Shown: positions 50,719 through 60,300 of the stretch, in pieces
Position numbering within the stretch: the first letter of the stretch is position 1
How the letters are laid out: every line of letters starts with the position of its first letter
Assembly: GCA_963756515.1 (NCBI GenBank)
Contig: CAVWNV010000011.1
Span: 372,001-436,000, forward strand
Source: Bog-756 sp963756515
GTDB lineage: Bacteria; Actinomycetota; Acidimicrobiia; Acidimicrobiales; RAAP-2
Length of the DNA stretch: 64,000 nucleotides
Reading direction: 5' to 3'
Notes under the pieces: generated by a model
Database searches by the model: none
Seen by the model: the letters and a program-made list of their open reading frames with translations, nothing else
Told to the model about the DNA's origin: nothing
Program-made: the position numbers and the translations under genes

Positions 50719-52158
50719 GTGGACCCCACAGCATCCGATCCGGAACCGGCAGGTGACGACACGTCGGCGCCGACACCCGGCCCGGCCGGGCGGTCCTTCG
50801 GCGACGCCGTCATGGGGTTCGTGGCCCAGGGGCTGGTCGGGACGTTCTTCCGGAAGGTCGAGGTCGTACAGGGCGGCCGCGTCGAGTCCGGCCGTCCGAC
50901 CGTGCTGGTGGCCGAACACCGCAACGGCCTGGTCGACGGACTGGTCCTCATGGCCACCCTGGGGCGGTTCCCGCGGTTCCTCGGAAAGTCCACGCTGTTC
51001 CACAACCCGCTGCTCTGGCCGTTCCTGAGGCTGGCCGGCGTGGTTCCGGTCCACCGCCTCCAAGACGGCCCGTCCCGGGCCGGCAACGATCGGGCCTTGG
51101 CCCGATGCCGTCAGCTGCTGGCCCGAGGGGGCATGGTGGCGATCTTCCCCGAAGGTGTCAGCCACGATCAGCCCGCCCTGCAGCCGCTCCACACCGGGGC
51201 CGCCCGCGTGGCCCTGACGGCCGTGGCCGAGGGTGTGGACGACGTCGACACCGTCGTCGTCACACTGGTCTACGACGACAAACAACGGTTCCGATCACGG
51301 GTGCTGGTCACGGTGGGAGTGCCCTGCTCCACCCGACCGTGGATGGAGGCCTACCGGATCGACGGGCCCGGTGCCGTGCGGGCCATGACCGACGACCTGG
51401 CTCAGCGGATGCGCCGCGACGGCACGGAGTTCGACTCGTGGTCGGAGGCCGAGGAGCTGGACGGGATCGCCGACGTGGTGGCGCGACCCACCAGCGTCCT
51501 GCCCGCCGACGTGGCCCTCCTCGATCGTCGTCGTGTGGCCACCGTGCTGCGCGCCGCCGACGCCGGAGAGTGCCGGGCCCCGAGCCCGGCCCCGACCACG
51601 ACCACGGTCACGACCCCCGTGCGGACCGCCTACGCCGACTACCGGCACGGTCTCGAACGCTCGGGACTCGACGATGCCCAGGTGGCGGCGGAGTACGGAT
51701 CGGGCCGGCTCCGGTGGGACCTGGTGGTGGCCCTGGCCAGACTGCTGGTGGCGCTGCCACCGGCCCTGGCCGGTGCGGTGATCCATGTGGTGCCGTACCA
51801 GATGGTGAAGCAGGCCAGTCGGATTCCTGACAACCAAGGGGTGCGGGCCACGGTCAAGTTGGTGGGCAGCCTCTTCCTGTTCACGACGGTCTACGTGGTG
51901 CTCGGCGTGGTGGTGGGCACGTCCTTCGGGGCCGGGGTCGGCCTGGCCGTGGCGGTGGGTGCACCGGTGTGCGGCTATCTGACGGTCGGCCTGGCCGAAC
52001 GCCTGCAACGCGTCGGCAAGGCCGTGGCCGGCTACCGCTCGGCCCACCATGGTGGCGCCGACCTGGCATCCCTCCGGGCCAGGCGGGCCGTCGTCGTCGG
52101 TGCGGCGTCGGCCCTGATCGGGGCGGTGGCGCCCGGCGGCCCCACCCCCGATCCTTGA
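50719..52158 (+). CDS. Gpt2-like 1-acyl-glycerol-phosphate acyltransferase domain protein
   Basis: A 479-residue membrane-associated acyltransferase. Motif 1 reads VAEHRNGLVDGLVL, with five residues between His and Asp, as in the Gpt2/Sct1 group rather than the HX4D of PlsC. Motif 3 is IFPEGVSHDQP, also like Gpt2. It would acylate glycerol-3-phosphate or another acceptor in lipid synthesis. The C-terminal half carries two hydrophobic segments (VVALARLLVALPPALAGAVIHVVPYQMV and LFLFTTVYVVLGVVVGTSFGAGVGLAVAV). The GTG at 50719 is preceded by a weak CAGGGT; an ATG at 50812 is an alternative. It ends 23 bp before the leuA leader. Confidence 0.8.
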   Translation: MDPTASDPEPAGDDTSAPTPGPAGRSFGDAVMGFVAQGLVGTFFRKVEVVQGGRVESGRPTVLVAEHRNGLVDGLVLMATLGRFPRFLGKSTLFHNPLLWPFLRLAGVVPVHRLQDGPSRAGNDRALARCRQLLARGGMVAIFPEGVSHDQPALQPLHTGAARVALTAVAEGVDDVDTVVVTLVYDDKQRFRSRVLVTVGVPCSTRPWMEAYRIDGPGAVRAMTDDLAQRMRRDGTEFDSWSEAEELDGIADVVARPTSVLPADVALLDRRRVATVLRAADAGECRAPSPAPTTTTVTTPVRTAYADYRHGLERSGLDDAQVAAEYGSGRLRWDLVVALARLLVALPPALAGAVIHVVPYQMVKQASRIPDNQGVRATVKLVGSLFLFTTVYVVLGVVVGTSFGAGVGLAVAVGAPVCGYLTVGLAERLQRVGKAVAGYRSAHHGGADLASLRARRAVVVGAASALIGAVAPGGPTPDP

Positions 52159-52181
52159 CGAGGCGGTATCGCCCTGTCACC

Positions 52182-52232
52182 ATGGAGGGCACCATGTTCA
52201 GCGCATCCACTTCGGAACTCCTTCTCACCTGA
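52182..52232 (+). CDS. leuA leader peptide with three consecutive Leu codons
   Basis: A short reading frame upstream of leuA, most likely MFSASTSELLLT starting at the ATG at 52194, which has GGAGGG five bases before it. A start at 52182 would give MEGT-MFSASTSELLLT. The three leucine codons CTC CTT CTC (52218-52226) lie just before the stop. A 9-bp hairpin and an intrinsic terminator follow. Charged leucine-tRNA would let the ribosome finish the peptide and favour termination; shortage would stall it on the Leu codons and allow leuA transcription. Confidence 0.75.
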   Translation: MEGTMFSASTSELLLT

Positions 52233-52233
52233 C

Positions 52234-52257
52234 GGCGAACGCCACACCGCGTTCGCC
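52234..52257 (+). promoter_or_regulatory. attenuator pause hairpin of the leuA leader
   Basis: GGCGAACGC (52234-52242) and GCGTTCGCC (52249-52257) form a 9-bp perfect stem with a 6-base loop, starting two bases after the leader-peptide stop codon. In the attenuation model this is the 1:2 or pause hairpin. I could not find a convincing antiterminator pairing by eye, so the switching partner is unresolved. Confidence 0.55.
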
Positions 52258-52260
52258 CGC

Positions 52261-52294
52261 AACCTCCTGAGCCCGAGCGGCCAGGGGGTTTTTT
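52261..52294 (+). terminator. intrinsic terminator of the leuA leader
   Basis: AACCTCCTG (52261-52269) pairs with CAGGGGGTT (52282-52290) with one T-G wobble. An inner GCC/GGC stem extends it after a bulged A, and six T residues follow (52289-52294). T tracts of this kind are rare in this genome, so the site stands out. It lies 100 bp before the leuA GTG. Confidence 0.75.
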
Positions 52295-52395
52295 GTTGGC
52301 CGCACGGCCGAGGCACAAGCCTCTGCCACCGCCGCGGCCCCTGACCGTTCGAGCCATCACCTGTCACACAGCTAAGGAAGCAAGGGAGTAACCCC

Positions 52396-54156
52396 GTGAG
52401 CAACCCAGCCCAGAGCACACCACCACCGGTCGGCAACGAGGATGGACGTCACCATCATCTGGCCATGCCCTGTGACGTCTCCCCCATGCCGTTCCACCTC
52501 TACCGCCCGTACCGTCCGCTCAACCTGCCCGACCGGACCTGGCCGGACCGGCAGCCCACGCGGGCGCCGCGCTGGGCCAGTGTCGACCTGCGGGACGGCA
52601 ATCAGGCCCTCGTGGACCCCATGGATCCCGAGCGGAAGCTGGCCCTGTTCCGGACCCTCGTGGACACGGGGTTCAAGGAGATCGAGGTGGGGTTCCCCTC
52701 CGCCTCCCAGACCGACTTCGACTTCCAGCGCCAGATCATCGACGAGGGCCTCATCCCGGACGACGTGACGATTCAGGTTCTGGTCCAGTGCCGCGAGGAG
52801 TTGATCGAGCGCACCTTCGAATCCCTGGCCGGCGTGCCCCGGGCCATCGTCCACTTCTACAACTCCACCTCCGAGCTGCAGCGTCGGGTGGTGTTCGGTC
52901 TCGATCGGGCCGGCATCACCGAGATCGCCGTCAACGCGGCCCGGCTGTGCAAGAAGTTCGAGACCACGCTGCCCGACACCGACATCCGCTACGAGTACTC
53001 GCCCGAGAGCTTCACCGGCACCGAGCCCGAGTTCGCCGTGGAGATCTGCGAAGCGGTGATGGCGGTCATCGAGCCCACCCCCGAGCGGCCCATCATCATC
53101 AACCTGCCCAACACGGTCGAGATGTACGGGCCCAACGTCTATGCCGACGTCATCGAGTGGTTCGGGCGGACCATCTCGAACCGGGATTCGATCATCCTCT
53201 CCCTGCATCCGCACAACGACCGCGGTACCGCGGTGGCCGCGGCCGAGCTGGCCGTGCTGGCCGGAGCCGACCGGGTGGAGGGGACGCTGTTCGGCAACGG
53301 GGAGCGGACCGGCAACGTCGACGTGGTCACGCTGGCCATGAACCTCTTCTCCCAGGGCATCGACCCTGCCCTCGACTTCAGCGACATCGACAAGGTCCGT
53401 CGGGTGGCCGAGTACGCCACCCGCATGCCCGTCCATCCACGCCATCCCTACGCCGGCGACCTGGTCTACACGGCGTTCTCCGGCTCGCACCAGGACGCCA
53501 TCAAGAAGGGCTTCGATGCCATCGGCGACGACTACGAGCGGTGGGAGGTGCCCTATCTCCCCATCGATCCCAGCCACACCGGGCGGACCTACGAGGCCAT
53601 CATCCAGGTCAACAGCCAGTCCGGCAAGGGCGGCGTGGCCTACGTGATGGACACCGAGCACGGTCTCGACCTCCCCCGGAGTCTGCAGATCGAATTCTCC
53701 AAGGAGGTGCAGGCGGTGACCGAAGACTCCGGGACGGTCATCCAGGCCGGTGAGATGTGGGACGTCTTCTCCCGCACCTACCTTCCCGAGGACGCCGGGG
53801 TGCGCCTGATCGGCAGCGAGGTCACCACCGGGGGGAACCGAACCACCGTCACGGCCCAGCTGCTGGTGGACGGGGAGCTCCGCACGGTCATGGGAGACGG
53901 AAACGGTCCGATCGACGCCCTGGTCGGCGCGTTGCGCACCGAACTGGGTGTGACGTTCGAGGTCAAGGACTACAACCAGCACGCGCTGACGTCGGGAAGC
54001 GGTGCCTCCGCTGTGGCCTACGTCGAGGCCGAGGGGCCGGACGGCTCGACGTGGTGGGGTGTGGGCATCGACTCGAGCATCCTCGACGCGTCGCTCCACG
54101 CCGTGGTCAGCGCGGCCAACCGCCATCTCGGACAGCGGGGTCCGGTCACGCCGTGA
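52396..54156 (+). CDS. leuA: 2-isopropylmalate synthase
   Basis: LeuA, 586 residues, condenses acetyl-CoA with 2-ketoisovalerate in the first committed step of leucine synthesis. The catalytic TIM barrel has WASVDLRDGNQALVDPM (metal Asp and Arg), FKEIEVGFPSASQTDFDF, SLHPHNDRGTAVAAAE (metal His pair) and GNGERTGNVDVVTL. The LeuA regulatory domain follows at the C-terminus (~430-586), consistent with leucine feedback. This is the long LeuA type of actinobacteria and yeast. The GTG at 52396 has AAGGGAG eight bases upstream. Expression appears controlled by the leucine-codon attenuator before it. Confidence 0.96.
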   Translation: MSNPAQSTPPPVGNEDGRHHHLAMPCDVSPMPFHLYRPYRPLNLPDRTWPDRQPTRAPRWASVDLRDGNQALVDPMDPERKLALFRTLVDTGFKEIEVGFPSASQTDFDFQRQIIDEGLIPDDVTIQVLVQCREELIERTFESLAGVPRAIVHFYNSTSELQRRVVFGLDRAGITEIAVNAARLCKKFETTLPDTDIRYEYSPESFTGTEPEFAVEICEAVMAVIEPTPERPIIINLPNTVEMYGPNVYADVIEWFGRTISNRDSIILSLHPHNDRGTAVAAAELAVLAGADRVEGTLFGNGERTGNVDVVTLAMNLFSQGIDPALDFSDIDKVRRVAEYATRMPVHPRHPYAGDLVYTAFSGSHQDAIKKGFDAIGDDYERWEVPYLPIDPSHTGRTYEAIIQVNSQSGKGGVAYVMDTEHGLDLPRSLQIEFSKEVQAVTEDSGTVIQAGEMWDVFSRTYLPEDAGVRLIGSEVTTGGNRTTVTAQLLVDGELRTVMGDGNGPIDALVGALRTELGVTFEVKDYNQHALTSGSGASAVAYVEAEGPDGSTWWGVGIDSSILDASLHAVVSAANRHLGQRGPVTP

Positions 54157-54265
54157 GCGGTGCGGCCGACACCCGGGAGTCCCGACTGGGCCGGCGGCGG
54201 TACCATGTAGCCCCTGCTCGCACCCGACGGTCGGGATCGTCCGAGCCCACAACGGAGTGACCCAG

Positions 54266-55033
54266 ATGCCCACACCCATGAGCGTGGACGACAGTGTCGG
54301 TCCGGCGGGCGCCGATGCCGACCCCCACCGCGCCGTCACCACCACGAACGGCAACGGGACCGGAGGCGCCAAAGGGTCGAAGGGTGGGTGGAGCAACGCC
54401 ATCGCCCGACGTGACCACTTCATCGTCGGTGAACTGGACCGGCTGCCCGCGGAGGCCCTGGTCGTCAACGTGGGATGCGGGGTGGTCCGCCGCTTCGAGC
54501 CGGTCTGCACCTCCCACTACCTGGCCACCGACCTCCGGGTCCTGCCCAACGTGGACTTCTCGTCGGACGCCTCGTCACTTCCCGTCGCCGACCGCTCGGT
54601 CGACATGGTCCTGGCCCTCGAACTGTTGGAGCACGTGCCCGATCCGACCGCGGTCCTGCGGGAGATCGCCCGGGTGCTGAAGCCGGGGGGACGGGTGATC
54701 GTGTCGGTACCGTCCACCGTCCCCCGCCACGACGACAACGACTATTGGCGGTTCACGGCCCAGGGGCTGGAACAGTTGGGCCTGACCAGCTTCGACCACG
54801 TGGAGGTGCACGTCTTCGGTGGGACATTCGAAGCCCTCGGGTACCTGGCCGAGTACTACACGTCGTTGACCCTGCACGTGCTCCATCTCCCCGAGCGGCG
54901 CCTCGGGCGCGTGTTCCCCACGGTCGGGTTCTGGTTGGACCGCCGCAACGCCTGGTCCTCGTCCCGCACCGCGCTGCACACGCTGGCCTTCGACCTGCTC
55001 TTCGTCGGCACCGCACCCCCCGACGAGGGCTGA
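54266..55033 (+). CDS. class I SAM-dependent methyltransferase
   Basis: A 255-residue AdoMet-dependent methyltransferase. Motif I is VVNVGCGVVRRFEPV (~66-80), motif II is YLATDLRVLPNVDF, and the DMVLALELLEHVPDPTAVLREIARVLKPGGRVIVSVPS block is the typical Methyltransf_11 signature. The C-terminal WRFTAQGLEQLG resembles enzymes acting on glycans or quinones, but the substrate is unknown. The first ~45 residues are Gly/Thr-rich and poorly conserved. The ATG at 54266 has GGAG nine bases before it, and a TACCAT box lies upstream near 54202. Confidence 0.78.
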   Translation: MPTPMSVDDSVGPAGADADPHRAVTTTNGNGTGGAKGSKGGWSNAIARRDHFIVGELDRLPAEALVVNVGCGVVRRFEPVCTSHYLATDLRVLPNVDFSSDASSLPVADRSVDMVLALELLEHVPDPTAVLREIARVLKPGGRVIVSVPSTVPRHDDNDYWRFTAQGLEQLGLTSFDHVEVHVFGGTFEALGYLAEYYTSLTLHVLHLPERRLGRVFPTVGFWLDRRNAWSSSRTALHTLAFDLLFVGTAPPDEG

Positions 55034-55115
55034 CGCCGGCCGCTGGGACCGCGCCCTCGATCGGGCCGACCCGCCACCGGGCCGCGACGCCGCCACCGGC
55101 CGGGCGTGAATCCGC

Positions 55116-55155
55116 GAATAGCTCTATGGCGTATATGTTTGCTGTATAGCTATTC
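55116..55155. promoter_or_regulatory. inverted repeat GAATAGCT...AGCTATTC, probable TetR operator
   Basis: GAATAGCT at 55116-55123 is matched by AGCTATTC at 55148-55155 in an AT-rich stretch (GTATATG, CTGTATAGC) inside otherwise GC-rich DNA. It ends 27 bp before the TetR start and overlaps the likely promoter, which fits self-repression by the TetR protein. Divergent control is not possible because the gene to the left points the same way. Confidence 0.5.
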
Positions 55156-55182
55156 CGGAAATTGAAGCACGGAGGGCAGGTC

Positions 55183-55776
55183 GTGGGACGTCGTCGCCAG
55201 ATCGACAGGGTCGCCGTCATCGAGACGGGACGGGCGATCGCCAACGAACAGGGGATCGAGGCGGTCTCCATGCACTCGGTGGCCCGAGGGCTCGGCGTGA
55301 CACCGATGGCCCTCTACCGTCACGTCCGCGACAAGTCCGCCCTCCTCGACGGGCTCGTGGCCACGGTCTACGGGGACGTCCTCCCCCCGGACCCCGACCT
55401 CCCGTGGCGGGAGAGGATCCTCGCCGTCGGCACCTCCCTCCGGGACGCGGCCCGGCGCAATCCGGGAGTGGCCGAACTGCTGGCCCAGAGGAACCAACCC
55501 CCCGGGTCCTCACACGTGGTCCTCGACGTCATCGGTGTCGCCCTCGGCGAAGGAGGCGCGCCGCACTCGGAGATCGTCCGCCTGTACCGGGTCATCACCT
55601 CGGCCTACCTCGGATTCATCGCCGGTGAGGCCGGCCGCTTCGGCTGGGTCAGGCCCGACGAGCCCGACGCCGACTTCGCCGCCCTCCAGTCGATGGTGGG
55701 TCTCCTGCTCGACGAGGTGGAGCGGAACGGCCGCCGGCACGCCGTCCGGTCCCGGAGGAGCCGGCCCACCCACTGA
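55183..55776 (+). CDS. TetR-family transcription regulator
   Basis: A 197-residue TetR/AcrR-type repressor. The N-terminal DNA-binding domain reads MHSVARGLGVTPMALYRHVRDKSALLDGLV (~30-59), a canonical TetR helix-turn-helix with the YRHVRDK ending. The C-terminal ligand-binding helices (ADFAALQSMVGLLLDEVERN and similar) show no diagnostic motif. The GTG at 55183 has GGAGG seven bases upstream and is preferred to a TTG at 55162. It probably represses itself through the inverted repeat at 55116-55155. Its other target and effector are unknown; the next gene converges on it. Confidence 0.88.
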   Translation: MGRRRQIDRVAVIETGRAIANEQGIEAVSMHSVARGLGVTPMALYRHVRDKSALLDGLVATVYGDVLPPDPDLPWRERILAVGTSLRDAARRNPGVAELLAQRNQPPGSSHVVLDVIGVALGEGGAPHSEIVRLYRVITSAYLGFIAGEAGRFGWVRPDEPDADFAALQSMVGLLLDEVERNGRRHAVRSRRSRPTH

Positions 55777-55781
55777 CCGGG

Positions 55782-55798
55782 TGGGGCCCCGGGCCCCA
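55782..55798. terminator. bidirectional hairpin between convergent TetR and FGGY genes
   Basis: TGGGGCC/GGCCCCA forms a 7-bp perfect stem with a 3-base loop in the 40-bp gap between two convergent stops. The symmetry suits termination on either strand. No T tract is seen. Confidence 0.4.
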
Positions 55799-55816
55799 GA
55801 AGCACCCCACAACCCC

Positions 55817-57370
55817 TCAGAACCGGTTCAGGCGCTTGAAGATCCCCTTGGTCTGCTTGTACATCGCCACGAATTCGCCGAAGAGCACCCCGTACTCAGC
55901 GGCGGTCGAGGGATCGGGTGTGAAGGTGCGGCGGATCTCCACCATGCCCGGGATCTCCTCGACCCGGATCCGACCCAGGGCCATCAACGTGATCAGGGCG
56001 GCACCCCTGACATTGGCCAGCACCGGGTCGGCCACCTGGCGGATCTCGCGGCCCATCACATCGGCATGGATCTGGGCCCACTGGTCCGAGTTGGCACCAC
56101 CGCCGATGAAGGCCAGCGAGTCGAGACGTCGACCGGCGAACTTCTCCACCGCATCGAGCAACCACCTCGAGTTGAACGCCACCCCCTCGTAGACGGACCG
56201 GACCATCTGGGCTCTGGTCGTGGACAAGGAGAGGTTGTGGAAGCCACCGCGGATGGTGTGGTCATCGACCGGCGACCGCTCGCCGTTGAGCCACGGGGTG
56301 AACAGGACCCGACCGCTGCCGGGCTCCACCGTGTCGACCATGGCGTCCATGGCGTCGAAGTCCTCGGCCAGCCCCAGGTTGTCGCGCAGGAAGGTCAGGC
56401 AGGCGCCCGCCGTCTCGTGCTCGTCGACGATGAGGTAGCGCCCGGCCAGCGCGGCGGGGATCGAGGCCACGTTGCTGGTGGGCGCGGTCTTCTTGAAGGG
56501 CACGTGACCCGAGATCCACGAGGAGGTGCCGATGTAGAGGTGGGCGGCGAAGTCGGCGACCGCCCCGGATCCGAAGACGGCCGAGTGCACGTCCCCGGAG
56601 CCCACGGCCACAGGCAGCCCGGCCGGGACCCCGAGCTCGGATGCTGCCGTGGGGGTCAGGTTCCCCATGATGGTGCCGGGCGGGACCAGATCGGGAAGCG
56701 TGGCACGGTCCAGGCCGGTGATCTCGAGCAGCCGGTCGTCGTAGTCGACACGGTCGATGGCACGGTTGTCGGTGACCCAGTGGGCCGCGATGGAGTCGAA
56801 TGAGGCCGAGGCCCGACCGGTCAACTTCACGTTGAGATAGTCACAGGGTTCGAGGAAGGTGGCGGTCCGGGCGTAGACGTCGGGGTGGGCGTCGCGGATG
56901 AACAGGATGTGGGACACCGGGTCCTTGCCCGACAGGCCGGGGGCGCCGCCCGTGACCTGCATCCACCGCATGGCCTTGCGGGGGTCGTAGCCGAGGACGT
57001 TCACGGGACCTCCGGCCACGCGGCGGATGGCCTTGTTCCCTCGCGAGTCCATCCAGATGATGGCCGGCATCAACGGCTCGCCGCCGGCATCCACCGCCAC
57101 CGTGCCCGACCACTGGGCCGTGCCGCCCACCCCGATGAGGTGATCGAGGTCGATGTCGGCCCGGGCCACGGCCCGACGGGCGGCGCGGCAGATGGCCGAC
57201 CACCATTCGGCCGGATCCTGTTCGGCCCCGCCCCCGGCCATCAGGTGCAGGGCGACCGGCTCGCCGGCGTGGGCCACGATCCGTCCGCTCGTTCCCACCA
57301 CCGCCACCTTGGGACCCCCGGTGCCGAGGTCGAAGGCCAGGACGTACCGCTCGGCCGCGTCCGGCGTCAC
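55817..57370 (-). CDS. FGGY-family carbohydrate kinase, xylulokinase-like
   Basis: A 517-residue sugar kinase of the FGGY family (xylulose, ribulose, glycerol and related). The N-terminal ATPase fold begins YVLAFDLGTGGPKVAVVG, with WWSAICRAARRAV and GVGGTAQWSGTVAVD. IIWMDSRGNKAIRRVAGG and GSGDVHSAVFGSGAVADF are also typical. The C-terminal half carries the second phosphate motif in GTSSWISGHVPF and the adenosine motif in LDSLAFIGGGANSDQWAQIHADVMG. The sugar cannot be predicted. The GTG at 57370 overlaps the ileS stop (GTGA), so this catabolic kinase is translationally coupled to a tRNA synthetase, an unusual pairing. Confidence 0.85.
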   Translation of the reverse strand: MTPDAAERYVLAFDLGTGGPKVAVVGTSGRIVAHAGEPVALHLMAGGGAEQDPAEWWSAICRAARRAVARADIDLDHLIGVGGTAQWSGTVAVDAGGEPLMPAIIWMDSRGNKAIRRVAGGPVNVLGYDPRKAMRWMQVTGGAPGLSGKDPVSHILFIRDAHPDVYARTATFLEPCDYLNVKLTGRASASFDSIAAHWVTDNRAIDRVDYDDRLLEITGLDRATLPDLVPPGTIMGNLTPTAASELGVPAGLPVAVGSGDVHSAVFGSGAVADFAAHLYIGTSSWISGHVPFKKTAPTSNVASIPAALAGRYLIVDEHETAGACLTFLRDNLGLAEDFDAMDAMVDTVEPGSGRVLFTPWLNGERSPVDDHTIRGGFHNLSLSTTRAQMVRSVYEGVAFNSRWLLDAVEKFAGRRLDSLAFIGGGANSDQWAQIHADVMGREIRQVADPVLANVRGAALITLMALGRIRVEEIPGMVEIRRTFTPDPSTAAEYGVLFGEFVAMYKQTKGIFKRLNRF

Positions 57371-60300
57371 GCCTTGACCAGCCACACCGTCGCCTCCCGC
57401 GCCGACCCGGCGTCGTCGAGCACGACCGTGGTGCCCTCGCTCCCGCCCCCGTCCTCGCTCCCGTCCTCGCTCCCGTCCACCGGCGCAGTGGTCGTGATCG
57501 AGCGGGCCAGGACCTCGCGGGCGATGGCATCGAAGAGCGGTTCGAGCCCGTCGAGACCGACCAGGGTGAGATGGATCCAGTCCGAGACCTCGAGGCCGGC
57601 GGCCTTGCGCAGCTCTTGGACGTTCCGGATCACCTCGCGGGCCAAGCCCCGCAGGCGCAGGTCGTCATCGATGGCGAGGTCCAGCGCCACCACCTCGGAG
57701 CCGTCCCCGGACACGGCGAACCCGGCCTGGGCCCTCCTCCGGAGCTCGACCTCGTCGCCGACCAGCTCGACCGGTCCGTCATCGAGCTCCAGCACCAACG
57801 GCCGGCCGGCGTTCAGGTCGGCGGCCGCGGCGGCGGAATCGACGGTGCCGATGGCCGCCTTGACCGCCTGGACCCGGGGCCCCAGACGCGGGCCGAGGAG
57901 CCGGTAGTTCGGAATCAGCTCGTAGGCCAGCACGTCACCGAGCTCGTCGGTGACCTCCACCGCGTCGACGTTGAGCTCCTCCTCGACGATGCCCGGAGGC
58001 GGGACGGGGCTGCCCGGTGGGAGGTAGACGAGGGCGCGGGCCAGCGGTTGGCGCACCTTGACGCCGGCTTCGGATCGGGCCGACCGGCCCAGCGAGGAGA
58101 GGCGCCGGGCCAGAGCCATGCCCTGGTCGAGCGACGGGTCGAGGGCTTCGGGCCGGGGTGCCGGCCAGTCGGCCAGGTGCACCGAGTCGTCCTCGGCACC
58201 GCCGGTGAGGTCCCGCCACATCCGGTCGGCCACGAACGGGCACAGCGGGGCCAGCAGGTGGGCCACCGTCACCAGCACCTCGTACAGAGTGGCCTGGGCC
58301 CCGAGCGAGTCGGCCGGGTCGGCGTCGGGATCGGTACGCCAGAACCGGCGACGGCTCCGCCGGACGTACCAGTTCGACACGTCGTCGACGAGCTCGGCGA
58401 TGGCGGTGGCGGCCGGAAAAGGCTCGTAGCCGTCGAGGGCCTCGGTCACCCGGTCGACGGTGGCGGACAACCTCGAGGCCATCCACCGGTCGAGGACGGA
58501 GCGGTCGGCGGCGGCCGGCACGGACGGGTCAGCCGGGTCGAACCCGTTCAACGAGGCGTAGGTGGTGAAGAACGACCAGGTGTTCCACAGCGTCAACAGG
58601 GTGTCCCGCATGGCGGCGTCGATCACCTCGAAGCTGACCCGGGTGGGCGTCCAGGGCGAGCCCTGGGAGAACATCCACCAGCGCAGCGGGTCGGCGCCCC
58701 GGGTGGTCAGGATCTCCCACGGGTCGATGACGTTGCCGATGCTCTTCGACATCTTCCGGCCGTCGGCGTCGACGATGTGCCCCAGGCACAGGACGTTGCG
58801 GTAGGGCGTCGACCCGCGCACCAGGGTGTTCACGGCCAGCAGCGAGTAGAACCAGCCCCGTGTCTGGTCGATGGCCTCGCAGATGAAGTCGGCCGGGTAG
58901 ACGAACTTCTCTGCCGACCCCGGGGCCACCGGGTAACCCCACTGGGCCGACGGCATCGACCCCGAATCGAACCAGGCGTCGATGACCGGCTCCACCCGCT
59001 GCATCGTCCGGCCACCCTCGCACTCCGGGCAGGGGATGACGACGGCGTCGATGTCGGGTCGGTGGGGATCGACTCCAGAGACGTCATGGCCGGCCAGTTC
59101 CGACAGCTCGGCCCGCGAGCCGACGCAGCGGACGTGTCCCTCGGCGCACCTCCAGATGGGGAGGGGGGTGCCCCAGAAACGGTCGCGGGACAGGGCCCAG
59201 TCGACGTTGTTGGCCAGCCACTCCCCCATGCGCCCGTCCCGGATGTGCTCGGGGTGCCACCCGATGGTCTGGTTCTCGTCCACCATCTCGGTCTTGCGCT
59301 CCGAGGTGCGCACGTACCAGCTGGGCTTGCCCCAGTAGATGAGCGCGGTGCCGCAACGCCAGCAGTGGGGGTAGGGGTGGCGGTAGGGCGCCCGCCGGAC
59401 CAGCCGTCCCGACGCCTCCAGGCGGTCGTTGATCTCGGCGTTGGTGTCACGCACGGACTGGCCCTCCAGCCACGGGACGGCGGCGGTGAACCGTCCGTCG
59501 GGTCCGACCGGGTTGAGGGTGGGGAGCCCGTTGTCCCGGCCCACCTGACGGTCCACCTCGCCAAAGGCCGGGGCCAGGTGGACGATGCCGGTCCCCTCGT
59601 CGGCCTCGACGAAGTCGCCGGCCACCACCCGCCACCCACCGTCGGCTCCGGGCCCAGGGCCCTGACCCGGCCCCGGCTCCAGGTCGTCGAAGGGTCGGTC
59701 GTAGTGCAGCCCGACCAGCTCACGGCCGGACACCCGATGGTCGACCACCGCGTCCTCACCGAAGACCTCCCCGACCAGGTCGGCGGCCACGACGGACCCT
59801 CCGGACCCCTCCACCCCGTCACCGGCGACGACGGCGTACTCGAGGTCGGGGCCCACGGCGGCTCCGGTGTTCGAGAGGAGGGTCCAGGGTGTCGTTGTCC
59901 AGGCTAGGAGCGAGAGTCCCGACAGGCTGTCCCGACCGAGGATGGCACGCAGCCGGCCGGCGGCGTCACCCTCGTCCGACAGCGGGAACCTCACATAGGC
60001 CGACTGGTCCTCCACCTCGCGGTAGACGTCGGGTTGGCCCAGCTCATGACTGGACAGGGCGGTCCCGCACCGGGGGCAGTACGGCACCACCTTGATGTCC
60101 TCGTACAGGAGGCCCTGCTCCCAGAGACTCTTGAGGTTCCACCACACCGACTCGACGTACTCGGGCGAGAAGGTCCAGTAGGCGGCGTCGATGTCGATCC
60201 AGTAGCCGATGCGTTCGGTCAGGGTCTTCCACTCGTCCACGTAGTTGCGCACCGACTCGCGGCACAGTCGGGTGAACTCGGCCATCCCCACCCTGGCTTC

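Noticed and set aside
50564..51285. Minus-strand frames opposite the acyltransferase
   Set aside because: They are low-complexity shadows, whereas the plus strand carries HRNGLVD and FPEGVSHD motifs.
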